From the NCBI RefSeq assembly GCF_030758975.1, contig NZ_CP132359.1:4552995-4616994 (forward strand): a stretch of 64,000 nt of DNA, in the 5' to 3' direction. The translations under genes were made by a program, and so were the position numbers. Positions 9,448-17,090 of this stretch are shown piece after piece (positions within the stretch are counted from its first letter, which is position 1; each line of letters opens with the position of its first letter). Source of the stretch: Bosea beijingensis (GTDB taxonomy: Bacteria; Pseudomonadota; Alphaproteobacteria; Rhizobiales; Beijerinckiaceae). The notes below the pieces were generated by a model, which saw nothing but the letters and a program-made list of their open reading frames with translations, ran no database searches and was not told the DNA's origin.

Positions 9448-10445
9448 TGGGTCTCACGCGCCGCGCTGCGCTGGCAGGGTTAGGCGCGCTGGCGCTACCC
9501 GGCGCCGCGCAGGCGATCGAGCAGACCCGCTTTCCCGTCGGGGTCACGGCACGGCCGATCGCGGCTTTCGAGCCGCGCCGGCAGGAGCAACGCCGCTTTG
9601 GCGGATTGCAATTCCGCAGCGGACTCGTGCTGTCCTCCGGCCATCCGCGTTTCGGCGGGCTTTCTGGCCTCGCACGTCTGAATGGCGGGCGCGACCTCGT
9701 CGCGGTGACGGATCGCGGCTACTGGCTGACCGCGAAGGTCGCTTCCATCAACGGCAAGCTCACCGGGCTCGACGAGGTCGAGATGGCGGCGATTCTCGGC
9801 AGCTCCGGCCGGCCGCTCACCCGCTCGGGACTCTACGACACCGAAAGCCTCTGCATCCATGACGGCGCGGCTTTCGTGGGGATCGAGCGCAAGCACGAGA
9901 TCGCCCGCTTCGACTGGGCGCGCGACGGCGTCGAGGCGCGGGCGCGGCCCGTTCCGGTGCCGCCCGAGCTGAAGCGCCTGCCGCGCAATCGCGGGCTGGA
10001 GGCGCTCGGCGTCATGCCGGCAGGGCCGTTGAAGGGGGCGCTGATCGCGATTGCCGAGCGCTCGGGCAAGGAGGACGAGCCGACGCTCGGCGCCGTTCTC
10101 GGCGGTCCGCAGCCCGGCCTGTTCAGGCTCGCCCGGCATGACGGCTACGACATCACCGATCTTGCCTTCCTGCCCTCCGGCGACATGCTGGTGCTGGAGC
10201 GCTGGTACCAGCCGCTGCGCGGCGTCGGCATGCGGATCAGGCGAATCGCCGGGCGGGATATCCGGCCGGGCGCGCTGGTGGACGGCCAGCGCCTGATCGA
10301 GGCGGATATGGGCTTCGAGATCGATAATATGGAAGGTCTGTCGGTCCATCTGGAGGAGGGGAAGACGATCCTCACCCTGATCTCTGACGACAATTTCTCG
10401 TTCCTGCAGCGCACGCTGCTGCTGGAGTTCGAGCTGCTTCCGTAA
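9447..10445 (+). CDS. Esterase-like activity of phytase family protein, Tat-exported
   Basis: This 332-residue protein has a twin-arginine-type leader (TRRAALAGLGALALPGAAQA), so it is probably exported folded to the periplasm. The body matches the phytase-like esterase family: SGLARLNGGRDLVAVTDRGYW early, then DTESLCIH, NRGLEAL and DNMEGLSV blocks that recur in the propeller fold. The natural substrate is not established for these proteins. It overlaps cobT by one base, so it is coupled to the cobaltochelatase genes; this order next to rpmB is common in related genomes as far as I recall, but a link to cobalamin is not known. Confidence 0.82.
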   Translation: MGLTRRAALAGLGALALPGAAQAIEQTRFPVGVTARPIAAFEPRRQEQRRFGGLQFRSGLVLSSGHPRFGGLSGLARLNGGRDLVAVTDRGYWLTAKVASINGKLTGLDEVEMAAILGSSGRPLTRSGLYDTESLCIHDGAAFVGIERKHEIARFDWARDGVEARARPVPVPPELKRLPRNRGLEALGVMPAGPLKGALIAIAERSGKEDEPTLGAVLGGPQPGLFRLARHDGYDITDLAFLPSGDMLVLERWYQPLRGVGMRIRRIAGRDIRPGALVDGQRLIEADMGFEIDNMEGLSVHLEEGKTILTLISDDNFSFLQRTLLLEFELLP

Positions 10446-10473
10446 CGGGCGCCATGGTCGGGCTTGTCCGGGC

Positions 10474-10518
10474 CATCCACGTCTTCAGTGATCGAAGGCG
10501 GTGTTCAAGACGTGGATG
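10474..10518. repeat. Long hairpin, probable dispersed palindromic element
   Basis: A perfect 12-bp inverted repeat, CATCCACGTCTT at 10474-10485 and its complement at 10507-10518, encloses a 21-nt loop. It lies between the phytase-like gene and rpmB, which converge here. It is embedded in a longer imperfect palindrome that includes GGGCTTGTCCGGGCC to the left and CACAAGGGCGAGCATGACGG to the right. There is no T-tract, so it is not a standard terminator. Elements of this make-up are scattered between genes in related genomes. Confidence 0.6.
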
Positions 10519-10562
10519 TTCGCCACAAGGGCGAGCATGACGGTGGAGCCAAGCCCAAAACG

Positions 10563-10586
10563 AAAAAAGCGGCCTCGCGGCCGCTT
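10563..10586 (-). terminator. Rho-independent terminator of rpmB
   Basis: Read on the minus strand, an 8-bp perfect stem (AAGCGGCC and GGCCGCTT, loop of four) is followed by a run of T residues. It lies 26 nt after the rpmB stop codon. Confidence 0.85.
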
Positions 10587-10612
10587 CCTTCAAACCCGAC
10601 AAGGCAAACCGC

Positions 10613-10900
10613 TCAGTTGGCGGCGAGCTTCTTCTCGAGGTCGCGCTTCAGCGAGAGAGCGCCGGTCGAGAGGTCGCCGGCCGAAGCCTTGATCAGGAAG
10701 GCATCGAGGCCACCGCGATGCTCGACCGAACGCAGGGCGTTGGCCGAAACGCGCAGGCGCACCGAACGGCCGAGCGCGTCCGACTGCAGCGTGACGTTCA
10801 CGAGGTTCGGACGGAAGACGGTCTTCGTCTTGCGGTTCGAGTGGCTGACGAGGTGGCCGGTCTGGGTGGCTTTCCCGGTCAGTTCGCAACGGCGGGCCAT
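10613..10900 (-). CDS. rpmB: 50S ribosomal protein L28
   Basis: This 95-residue protein begins [20 protein letters not shown] and contains [12 protein letters not shown], both typical of alphaproteobacterial L28. L28 is a small basic protein of the large ribosomal subunit. The start at 10900 was chosen because it gives the conserved [10 protein letters not shown] beginning; the frame extends further upstream without conserved sequence. It is a single-gene unit with its own terminator and converges on the phytase-like gene. Confidence 0.97.
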   Translation of the reverse strand: MARRCELTGKATQTGHLVSHSNRKTKTVFRPNLVNVTLQSDALGRSVRLRVSANALRSVEHRGGLDAFLIKASAGDLSTGALSLKRDLEKKLAAN

Positions 10901-11188
10901 GTTATCGTTCCTTACGTTCCCGGGGGCGCTCAAACAAAAAAACCGACACGCGACGTGCCGGCGAGCACCGGAAGTCAATTTGAAGTCGGGGTTCCATAGC
11001 CAAGGGCGCAGCTTGCGTCAAGGAAAACTCCGGCAAGCCGTTCACATGGCCTTCAGCGTTAACGGGGTGTAAAGATCGCGGTCCGATGCTTCAACCGGCC
11101 GTCGCTTCGCCGCACGGGGAAGACGGTCACGATTCGGGCCGATTCAGAGTGCATTCCGCGCAGGATCGCGCCGCTCCGGAGACAATGG

Positions 11189-11998
11189 ATGAAGCCCGCC
11201 GCCGCATCGTCCCTCGCAGGCTTCGTCCTCGCCGCCGGTCTGGGCGCGGGAGCCAATGCGGCTTCGCTCGACGCGCGCTATGACGTCTCGCTCCTGGGAA
11301 TCACCCTGGGCACGGCGAGCCTCAGCGGCGGAATCGACAATTCCGGCTACAAGCTGGACATGTCCGCGAAGCTCACAGGGATAGCCGGCGGCGTTACCGG
11401 TGGGCGTGGCTCTGGCGCGGCGACGGGTGCGCTCGTCGGCGGCCGGCTCGCGCCCAAGACCTTCGCAGTGAGCTCCGCCAATTCCAGCGAGAGCCGGACC
11501 GTCCGGATGGCCTTGGCCGAGAACGCCGTCGCCGGTATCGATATCGAGCCGCCAATCGACGAGAAGCCGGATCGCGTGCCGCTCAACGAAAGCCACAAGC
11601 GCAATATCGTCGACCCGCTCAGCGCCTTCCTGATGCCGGTCAACGGCAAGGGCAAGGATGGCGCCTGCAACCGCACGCTGCCGATCTTCGACGGCGCGGC
11701 GCGCTACGACATCAAGCTGTCGAGCGCCGGCACCCGCAACGTCAAGATGGAGGGCTATAGTGGCCCGGTCTCGGTCTGCCAGGCGCGCTATGTGCCGATC
11801 GCCGGCCATAGGGCGCTCAGGCCCAGCACCAAGTTCATGGCCGAGAATCGCGACATCACGACCTGGCTCGCGCCGATCGCCGGCACCGACGTGATGGTGC
11901 CGGTGCGCATCTCCGTGAAGACCATGATCGGGACCGCCGTGATCGAGGCCTCGAGCTTCAAGGTCGATCCCGGCGTGACCGCCAGCGCGCGGAACTGA
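11189..11998 (+). CDS. DUF3108 domain-containing exported protein
   Basis: This 269-residue protein has a signal peptide of about 24 residues ending ANAASLDARY. The mature part, with DVSLLGITLGTASLSGG near the start, a central VDPLSAFLMP block and CQARYVPIAGHR toward the end, fits the DUF3108 family of periplasmic or outer-membrane-associated beta-rich proteins of unknown function. It is a single gene; 288 nt of non-coding sequence separate it from rpmB. It converges with the NIPSNAP gene, with only six bases between the two stops. Confidence 0.85.
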   Translation: MKPAAASSLAGFVLAAGLGAGANAASLDARYDVSLLGITLGTASLSGGIDNSGYKLDMSAKLTGIAGGVTGGRGSGAATGALVGGRLAPKTFAVSSANSSESRTVRMALAENAVAGIDIEPPIDEKPDRVPLNESHKRNIVDPLSAFLMPVNGKGKDGACNRTLPIFDGAARYDIKLSSAGTRNVKMEGYSGPVSVCQARYVPIAGHRALRPSTKFMAENRDITTWLAPIAGTDVMVPVRISVKTMIGTAVIEASSFKVDPGVTASARN

Positions 11999-12004
11999 AG
12001 CGAC

Positions 12005-12337
12005 TCAGGGCGCGCGCTTGACGCCCTGATCGTCCTCGAAGACCGGCCGGAAGAACGAGCGCTCATAGCTGATGATGAAGCGCTCCTTCTCGTTCATCGC
12101 GAAGGCCGCCTGGCATTCGGGATCATCGAAGGAACGCTTGCGGTAATCCTCATAGGCCGCGAGCGAGGGAAAGCTGAACATGGCGAGCGCCACGTTCGAC
12201 ACGCCTTCGGACGGCATGAAATAGCCGTGGTGCTTGCCGCCGAATTTCTCGACCAGCCTGATCCAGAGCTTGCCATAGGCCTCGAAGGCATCGAGCTTAT
12301 GGGGATCGACGACGTAGCGCAGGTAGCAGGTAACCAT
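12005..12337 (-). CDS. NIPSNAP family protein
   Basis: This 110-residue protein starts MVTCYLRYVVDPHKLDAFEAY and is a small ferredoxin-like-fold protein of the NIPSNAP/dimeric alpha-beta barrel class. Blocks such as GKHHGYFMPSEG and FPSLAAYEDYR are typical. Bacterial NIPSNAP proteins usually sit beside catabolic enzymes, but their reaction is mostly unknown. It starts two bases after the aminotransferase stop on the same strand, so the two are one transcription unit. Confidence 0.88.
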   Translation of the reverse strand: MVTCYLRYVVDPHKLDAFEAYGKLWIRLVEKFGGKHHGYFMPSEGVSNVALAMFSFPSLAAYEDYRKRSFDDPECQAAFAMNEKERFIISYERSFFRPVFEDDQGVKRAP

Positions 12338-12339
12338 GG

Positions 12340-13524
12340 TCAGGCGGCCTTCGCGGTGCTGAGGAAGGTCTTCATCCGCTCCAGCGCCTTCTCGATGTTT
12401 TCCAGCGAGTTGGCATAGGAGAGGCGGATATAGCCCTCGCCATGGACGCCGAAATCGGGGCCACCGATGGTGGCGACGCCGGTTTCCTCCAGCAGGGCGG
12501 AAGTCAGCTTCTTCGCCTTCCAGCCGGTCTGCGAGACGTTCGGGAAGGCGTAGAACGCGCCCCTCGGCTCGATGCAGGAGACGCCCGGCAGACCGTTCAG
12601 GCCCTTCACCACAGCCTTCCGGCGGCGGTCGAATTCCGCCAGCATCATATGGACCGCATCCTGCGGGCCGGTCAGCGCGGCGAGGCCTGCCCATTGCGCG
12701 GGGGCGTTGACGCAGGAATGCGAGTTCACCGCGAGCTTGCGCGCATTGTCGAGCAGGGGCTTGGGCCAGACCGAATAGCCGAGGCGCCAGCCGGTCATCG
12801 CATAGGTCTTGGACCAGCCGTTGAGCAGGATCAGCCGGTCGCGGATCTCGGGATAGCTGAGAAGGCAGACATGCTTCTCCCCATCATAGACCATCTGGTC
12901 GTAGATCTCGTCCGACATAACGGCGACATCCGGGAACTGGCTAAGCCCGGCGACGAGCTTGTCGATCTCGGCCTTCGGCGTGACGCCGCCGGTCGGGTTG
13001 GCCGGCGAGTTGATGATGAGGAGCCGGGTCTTCGGCGTGATCAGCGCCAGCGTCTCCTCGGCCGAGAAGGCGAAGCCGTTCTCCTCGCGGATCGGGACCG
13101 GGATCGGCGTCGCGCCGGTGTACTCGATCATCGAGCGGTAGATCGGGAAACCGGGATCCGGATAGAGGATCTCGGCGCCGGGCTCGCCGAACATCAGGAT
13201 CGCCATGAACATGGTGACCTTGCCGCCCGGCACGATCATCACGCTCTCCGGCGAGACCTCGACGGAAAAGCGCTTGTGCAGGTCGGCGGCGACCGCCTCG
13301 CGCAAGGGGAGGATGCCGTTGGCCGGAGTGTAGCCGTGATGGCCGTCGCGCAGCGCCTTCACAGCGGCTTCGACGATGTGGTCGGGCGTCGAGAAATCCG
13401 GCTGGCCGATGCCGAGATTGATGATGTCCTTGCCCTGGCGCTGCAATTCGGTGGCGCGGGCCAGCACGGCGAAGGCATTCTCCTCGCCGATCCGGGAGAA
13501 GGAGGGGACGACGTGAAGGGTCAT
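12340..13524 (-). CDS. PLP-dependent class I/II aminotransferase
   Basis: This 394-residue fold-type I aminotransferase begins MTLHVVPSFSRIGEENAFAV. It has INLGIGQPDFSTP near the N-terminus, NSPANPTGG in the middle, and the PLP-binding lysine in NGWSKTYAMTGWRLGY. It should transfer the amino group between an amino acid and a 2-oxo acid in the cytoplasm. The aspartate/alanine type is most likely; the exact amino acid is not clear. I trimmed the frame to ATG 13524 because upstream residues are low-complexity. It is divergent from the dehydratase gene across a palindrome-rich region. Confidence 0.93.
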   Translation of the reverse strand: MTLHVVPSFSRIGEENAFAVLARATELQRQGKDIINLGIGQPDFSTPDHIVEAAVKALRDGHHGYTPANGILPLREAVAADLHKRFSVEVSPESVMIVPGGKVTMFMAILMFGEPGAEILYPDPGFPIYRSMIEYTGATPIPVPIREENGFAFSAEETLALITPKTRLLIINSPANPTGGVTPKAEIDKLVAGLSQFPDVAVMSDEIYDQMVYDGEKHVCLLSYPEIRDRLILLNGWSKTYAMTGWRLGYSVWPKPLLDNARKLAVNSHSCVNAPAQWAGLAALTGPQDAVHMMLAEFDRRRKAVVKGLNGLPGVSCIEPRGAFYAFPNVSQTGWKAKKLTSALLEETGVATIGGPDFGVHGEGYIRLSYANSLENIEKALERMKTFLSTAKAA

Positions 13525-13626
13525 GGCGCGTTTCCTCGGGCTTCGCTGGCGTGGCGGCCGGCTCGCTTGTCTTGGCGCCAAACCGGCACGGCTGGCAAGC
13601 GCAGGGGGCGCATCTCTGGATTGTTG

Positions 13627-13644
13627 CATGCTGCATACAGCATG
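13627..13644. promoter_or_regulatory. Palindromic operator candidate in the divergent promoter region
   Basis: CATGCTG at 13627-13633 and CAGCATG at 13638-13644 form a perfect 7-bp inverted repeat with the spacer CATA. A second short one, ATAGT-ATG-ACTAT at 13650-13662, follows in A/T-rich sequence. Both lie about 100-140 nt from the aminotransferase and dehydratase starts. The pattern suits a GntR-type or similar dimeric regulator. Confidence 0.5.
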
Positions 13645-13713
13645 ATTAAATAGTATGACTATCAGCCAGATTGGGCCTTGCCGAGCCGCGGGCGATGGGC
13701 ATGATGGCTAGTC

Positions 13714-13727
13714 TCAAATCGTTTGAA
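13714..13727. promoter_or_regulatory. LacI-like operator candidate upstream of the dehydratase
   Basis: TCAAATCGTTTGAA is a near-perfect palindrome around a central TCG, 52 nt before the dehydratase start. Its complement contains AAACGATTT, which recurs just before the PEP mutase family gene at 15916-15923. LacI-family sites often have this AAA-CG-TTT form. Confidence 0.5.
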
Positions 13728-13779
13728 TGTAAGATCGGCAAGCGGCCGCCAGCGCCGCGCCGAACGAGAGGAAACGAGG

Positions 13780-15600
13780 ATGGCCAAGGCACCCGGCAAG
13801 AAGTCCGTTCGGCGCATCAAGCCCGAGCAACTGCGCTCGAAGGCATGGTTCGACAATCCCGACAACGCCGACATGACCGCGCTCTATATCGAGCGCACCA
13901 TGAATTTCGGCCTGTCGCGCGAGGAGCTGCAATCGGGCCGGCCGATCATCGGCATCGCCCAGACCGGCTCCGACATCGCGCCGTGCAACCGGCATCATAT
14001 CGAGCTGGCCTCGCGCGTCCGCGACGGCATCCGCGAGATGGGCGGCGTGCCCTTCGAGTTCCCGATCCATCCGATCCAGGAAACCTGCAAGCGGCCGACA
14101 GCGGCGCTCGATCGCAACCTGCAATATCTCTCGCTGGTCGAGATCCTCTACGGCTATCCGCTCGACGGCGTCGTGCTGACGACGGGCTGCGACAAGACTA
14201 CGCCGGCCCAGATCATGGCGGCCGCGACGGTCGACATCCCGGCCATCGCGCTGCCGGGCGGGCCGATGCTGAACGGCTCCTTCCGCGGCGAGCGCACCGG
14301 CTCCGGCACGATCGTCTGGAAGGCGCGCCAGATGATGGCGGCCGGCGAGATCGACTATAAGGGCTTCGTCGACCTCGTCGCTTCGTCGGCGCCGTCCGCC
14401 GGCCACTGCAACACGATGGGCACGGCCTCGACGATGAATTCGCTGGCCGAGGCCATGGGGATGACGCTGCCCGGCGCCGCCGCCATCCCCGCGCCTTATC
14501 GCGATCGCTACGAGATGGCCTATCTCACCGGCAAGCGCATCGTCGAGATGGTCTGGGAGAACCTGATCCCCTCGAAGATCCTGACGCGCGAGGCGTTCGA
14601 GAACACCATCGTCATCAACTCGGCGATCGGCGGCTCGACCAATGCGCCCGTCCATGTCAACGCCATCGCCAAGCATATCGGCGTCAAGCTCGACAACGAG
14701 GACTGGACCAAAGTCGGCTACGACATCCCGCTCTTGGTCAACCTGCAGCCGGCCGGCGAATATCTTGGCGAGGATTATTACCGCGCCGGCGGCCTGCCCG
14801 CCGTGATCGCGGAGCTGATCGAGAAGGGCAAGCTCAAGCCTGCGATCACCGCCAATGGCAAGACGCTGGAAGAGAATTGCAAGGGCGCCTTCTCGATCGC
14901 CCGCGAGGTGATCAAGAGCTACGACCAGCCGATGAAGGCCCAGTCGGGCTTCCTCAATCTCTCCGGCAACCTGTTCGATTCCGCGATCATGAAGACCAGC
15001 GTGATCACGCCGGAATTCCGCAAGCGCTATCTGGAGAACCCGAAGGACCCGATGGCCTTCGAGGGCCGCGCCATCGTCTTCGACGGGCCGGAGGATTATC
15101 ACCACCGCATCGACGACCCGGCGCTCGCCATCGACGAGCACTGCATCCTGTTCATCCGCGGCGTCGGCCCGATCGGGTATCCGGGCGCGGCCGAGGTGGT
15201 GAACATGCGGCCGCCGGATTACCTGATCAAGAAAGGCATCACGGCGCTTGCCTGCGTCGGCGACGGCCGCCAGTCCGGCACCTCGGGCTCGCCCTCGATC
15301 CTCAACGCCTCGCCGGAAGCGGCGACCGGCGGCGGGCTCGCCATGCTCAAGATGGGCGACAAGGTCCGCATCGACCTGAAGAAGCGCACGGCGAACATCC
15401 TGATCTCGGATGCGGAGCTGGCCGAGCGCAAGGCGGCGTTCAAGGCGGCCGGCGGCTACAAGTATCCGAAGAGCCAGACGCCCTGGCAGGAGATCCAGCG
15501 CAAGATCGTCGACGAACTGTCCGAAGGCATGGTCCTCAAGCCGGCGGTCAAGTACCAGAAAATCCACAAGAAGTTCGGCATTCCGCGCGATAATCACTGA
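13780..15600 (+). CDS. IlvD/Edd family sugar-acid dehydratase (2Fe-2S)
   Basis: This 606-residue enzyme removes water from a polyhydroxy acid to give a 2-keto-3-deoxy acid. The iron-sulphur ligands are Cys69 (IAPCN), Cys137 (TTGCDKTT) and Cys210 (GHCNTMG). Their spacing of 68 and 73 residues is the same as in characterised L-arabinonate and D-xylonate dehydratases with a 2Fe-2S cluster. The catalytic serine region [10 protein letters not shown] is present. A sugar-acid substrate is therefore more likely than the dihydroxy acids of branched-chain amino acid synthesis. A strong GAGGAAACGAGG ribosome site sets the start. A LacI-like operator lies upstream. Confidence 0.93.
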   Translation: MAKAPGKKSVRRIKPEQLRSKAWFDNPDNADMTALYIERTMNFGLSREELQSGRPIIGIAQTGSDIAPCNRHHIELASRVRDGIREMGGVPFEFPIHPIQETCKRPTAALDRNLQYLSLVEILYGYPLDGVVLTTGCDKTTPAQIMAAATVDIPAIALPGGPMLNGSFRGERTGSGTIVWKARQMMAAGEIDYKGFVDLVASSAPSAGHCNTMGTASTMNSLAEAMGMTLPGAAAIPAPYRDRYEMAYLTGKRIVEMVWENLIPSKILTREAFENTIVINSAIGGSTNAPVHVNAIAKHIGVKLDNEDWTKVGYDIPLLVNLQPAGEYLGEDYYRAGGLPAVIAELIEKGKLKPAITANGKTLEENCKGAFSIAREVIKSYDQPMKAQSGFLNLSGNLFDSAIMKTSVITPEFRKRYLENPKDPMAFEGRAIVFDGPEDYHHRIDDPALAIDEHCILFIRGVGPIGYPGAAEVVNMRPPDYLIKKGITALACVGDGRQSGTSGSPSILNASPEAATGGGLAMLKMGDKVRIDLKKRTANILISDAELAERKAAFKAAGGYKYPKSQTPWQEIQRKIVDELSEGMVLKPAVKYQKIHKKFGIPRDNH

Positions 15601-15717
15601 GCGGGATGCTGCGTTTGACCGGGCTTTGAAGGTGTCTTCCCGTGCGCGCTGCGGCATGCGAATGCCGCGGCGCAGACAGGGGACCGTCACCCGGTAAAGG
15701 CGCTTTCTCGTTGCGCG

Positions 15718-15764
15718 ATCCCGCATCTGCGCAGCGTCACTTTGTGCCGCGGCGCGTGCGGGAT
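15718..15764. repeat. Intergenic palindromic element
   Basis: ATCCCGCA at 15718-15725 and TGCGGGAT at 15757-15764 form an 8-bp inverted repeat around a GC-rich core that can itself fold. It sits in a 327-nt gene-free stretch between the dehydratase and the PEP mutase family gene. Apart from the operator at its right end I see nothing else in that stretch. The composition resembles dispersed repeats of related genomes. Confidence 0.45.
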
Positions 15765-15911
15765 GACACTCTTCGTTGGCGCGCTCGCCGCCCGCGCCGC
15801 TCCCCACGCCATTCCGCCCGCGCATCGGCGTTCGCTGCGCGACGCGCGCCCGACGGGGCTGACAAACGATCTGACCCTCGACACTATGGCAGGCGTTTCT
15901 CCCGCCTCCAT

Positions 15912-15925
15912 TTGAAACGATTTAA
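15912..15925. promoter_or_regulatory. Second copy of the AAACGATTT operator-like motif
   Basis: TTGAAACGATTTAA shares the 9-base core AAACGATTT with the site at 13714-13727. It ends two bases before the start codon at 15928, so bound protein would block transcription or translation directly. Confidence 0.45.
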
Positions 15926-15927
15926 AG

Positions 15928-16767
15928 ATGGCACAGAGCCCGCAGGTCGAAGCCTTCCGCAAGCTCCACGAGGCCGGCTGCTTCGTGATGCCCAACCCTT
16001 GGGATTTCGGCTCGGCGCGCTGGCTGCGCGGGCAGGGCTTCAAGGCGCTGGCGACGACAAGCGCCGGCTATGCCTTTACGCAAGCGCGTGCCGACCAGGA
16101 CGTGCCGCGCGACATGATGCTTGCCCACCTCGCCGATATCGTGAAGGCGGTGCCTGACCTGCCGGTCAATGCCGATTTCGAGAACGGCTATGCCGATACG
16201 CCCGACGGCGTCGCCGCCAACGTCAAGCTCTGCGTCGCGACTGGTGTCGCGGGCCTGTCGATCGAGGACGCGACCGGGCGCCAGGACGAGCCCCTCTATC
16301 CGTTCGAGCTCGCGGTCGAGCGGATCAAGACTGCGCGCAAGGCGATCGACGAGACCGGTTCGGGCGTCGTGCTGACGGCGCGGGCCGAATGCTTCCTGAC
16401 CGGCCATGCCGAGCCGCTGAAGGAATCGGTGCGGCGGATCGAGGCTTATGCGGCGGCGGGTGCGGACGTGCTCTATGCGCCAGGCCCGAAGACATCCGCC
16501 GACATTGCCGCCATCGTCAAGGCGGCCGGCGGCAAGCCGGTGAACACGCTGATCTATGGCGATTTCGGTTTGTCGGTTTCTGACATCGCAGCGACCGGCA
16601 CGCGGCGCATCTCGATCGGCGGGGCGCTCGCACGCGCTGCCTGGGCCGCCTTCATCGAGGCGACGCGACTGATCGCGGAGGATGGCAGCTTCAAGGGTTT
16701 TGCCGGCAACGGCCCCTCGGCGCCACTGAACCCGTTCTTCACCGCCGATCTGAAGGCGCGCTCGTGA
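15928..16767 (+). CDS. Isocitrate lyase/PEP mutase family protein
   Basis: This 279-residue protein is a PEP mutase/isocitrate lyase superfamily barrel. The start FRKLHEAGCFVMPNPWDFGSA is typical of the short bacterial group. Further on, VNADFENGYADTP and GLSIEDATG carry the metal- and substrate-binding acids. Members cleave or isomerise C-C or P-C bonds of small oxo/hydroxy acids; the substrate here is unknown. No Shine-Dalgarno sequence precedes ATG 15928, so the message may be leaderless or weakly translated. A GTGA overlap joins it to the next gene. Confidence 0.9.
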   Translation: MAQSPQVEAFRKLHEAGCFVMPNPWDFGSARWLRGQGFKALATTSAGYAFTQARADQDVPRDMMLAHLADIVKAVPDLPVNADFENGYADTPDGVAANVKLCVATGVAGLSIEDATGRQDEPLYPFELAVERIKTARKAIDETGSGVVLTARAECFLTGHAEPLKESVRRIEAYAAAGADVLYAPGPKTSADIAAIVKAAGGKPVNTLIYGDFGLSVSDIAATGTRRISIGGALARAAWAAFIEATRLIAEDGSFKGFAGNGPSAPLNPFFTADLKARS

Positions 16768-17090
16768 GCCAGACCCTGCTCATCGCACCGGCCTGGCTCG
16801 GAAATAGCGGTCTTTGGACGATCGACGCGAAAGGCCGGCGCAAGGCCATCGATGCCGAGGATGCCGGCTTGCCGGACGATCTCGCGGACCGGCTGGAAGC
16901 CTGGATGGACGCGTTCGACGCGATCTATGAAGAGGATGACGAGGCGCGCTCGCGCTTTCCCGATGCCGTCGAGCAACTGGCCTGGGAAGCGGAAGGGGCA
17001 GCCATCGTCGAGGCGATCCGCGTCGAGCTGGGCGCCGGATGGAGCGTGACCGCCGATCTCACCGGCTGGCAGGAGATGACGAAGCCATGA
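16764..17090 (+). CDS. Hypothetical acidic protein
   Basis: This 108-residue protein is not recognised. It has no signal peptide or membrane segment. It is rich in Asp, Glu, Ala and Trp, with LADRLEAWMDAFDAIYEEDD predicted as a long acidic helix, and the ending VTADLTGWQEMTKP. It starts with GTG overlapping the preceding stop, and its own stop overlaps the next ATG, so it is translated in line with the genes on both sides. Confidence 0.7.
   Translation: MSQTLLIAPAWLGNSGLWTIDAKGRRKAIDAEDAGLPDDLADRLEAWMDAFDAIYEEDDEARSRFPDAVEQLAWEAEGAAIVEAIRVELGAGWSVTADLTGWQEMTKP

Noticed and set aside
13714..15825. A 703-codon open frame antisense to the dehydratase
   Set aside because: It is an Arg-, Asp- and His-rich mirror of a GC-rich real gene with intact catalytic cysteines on the other strand; no domain is recognisable.
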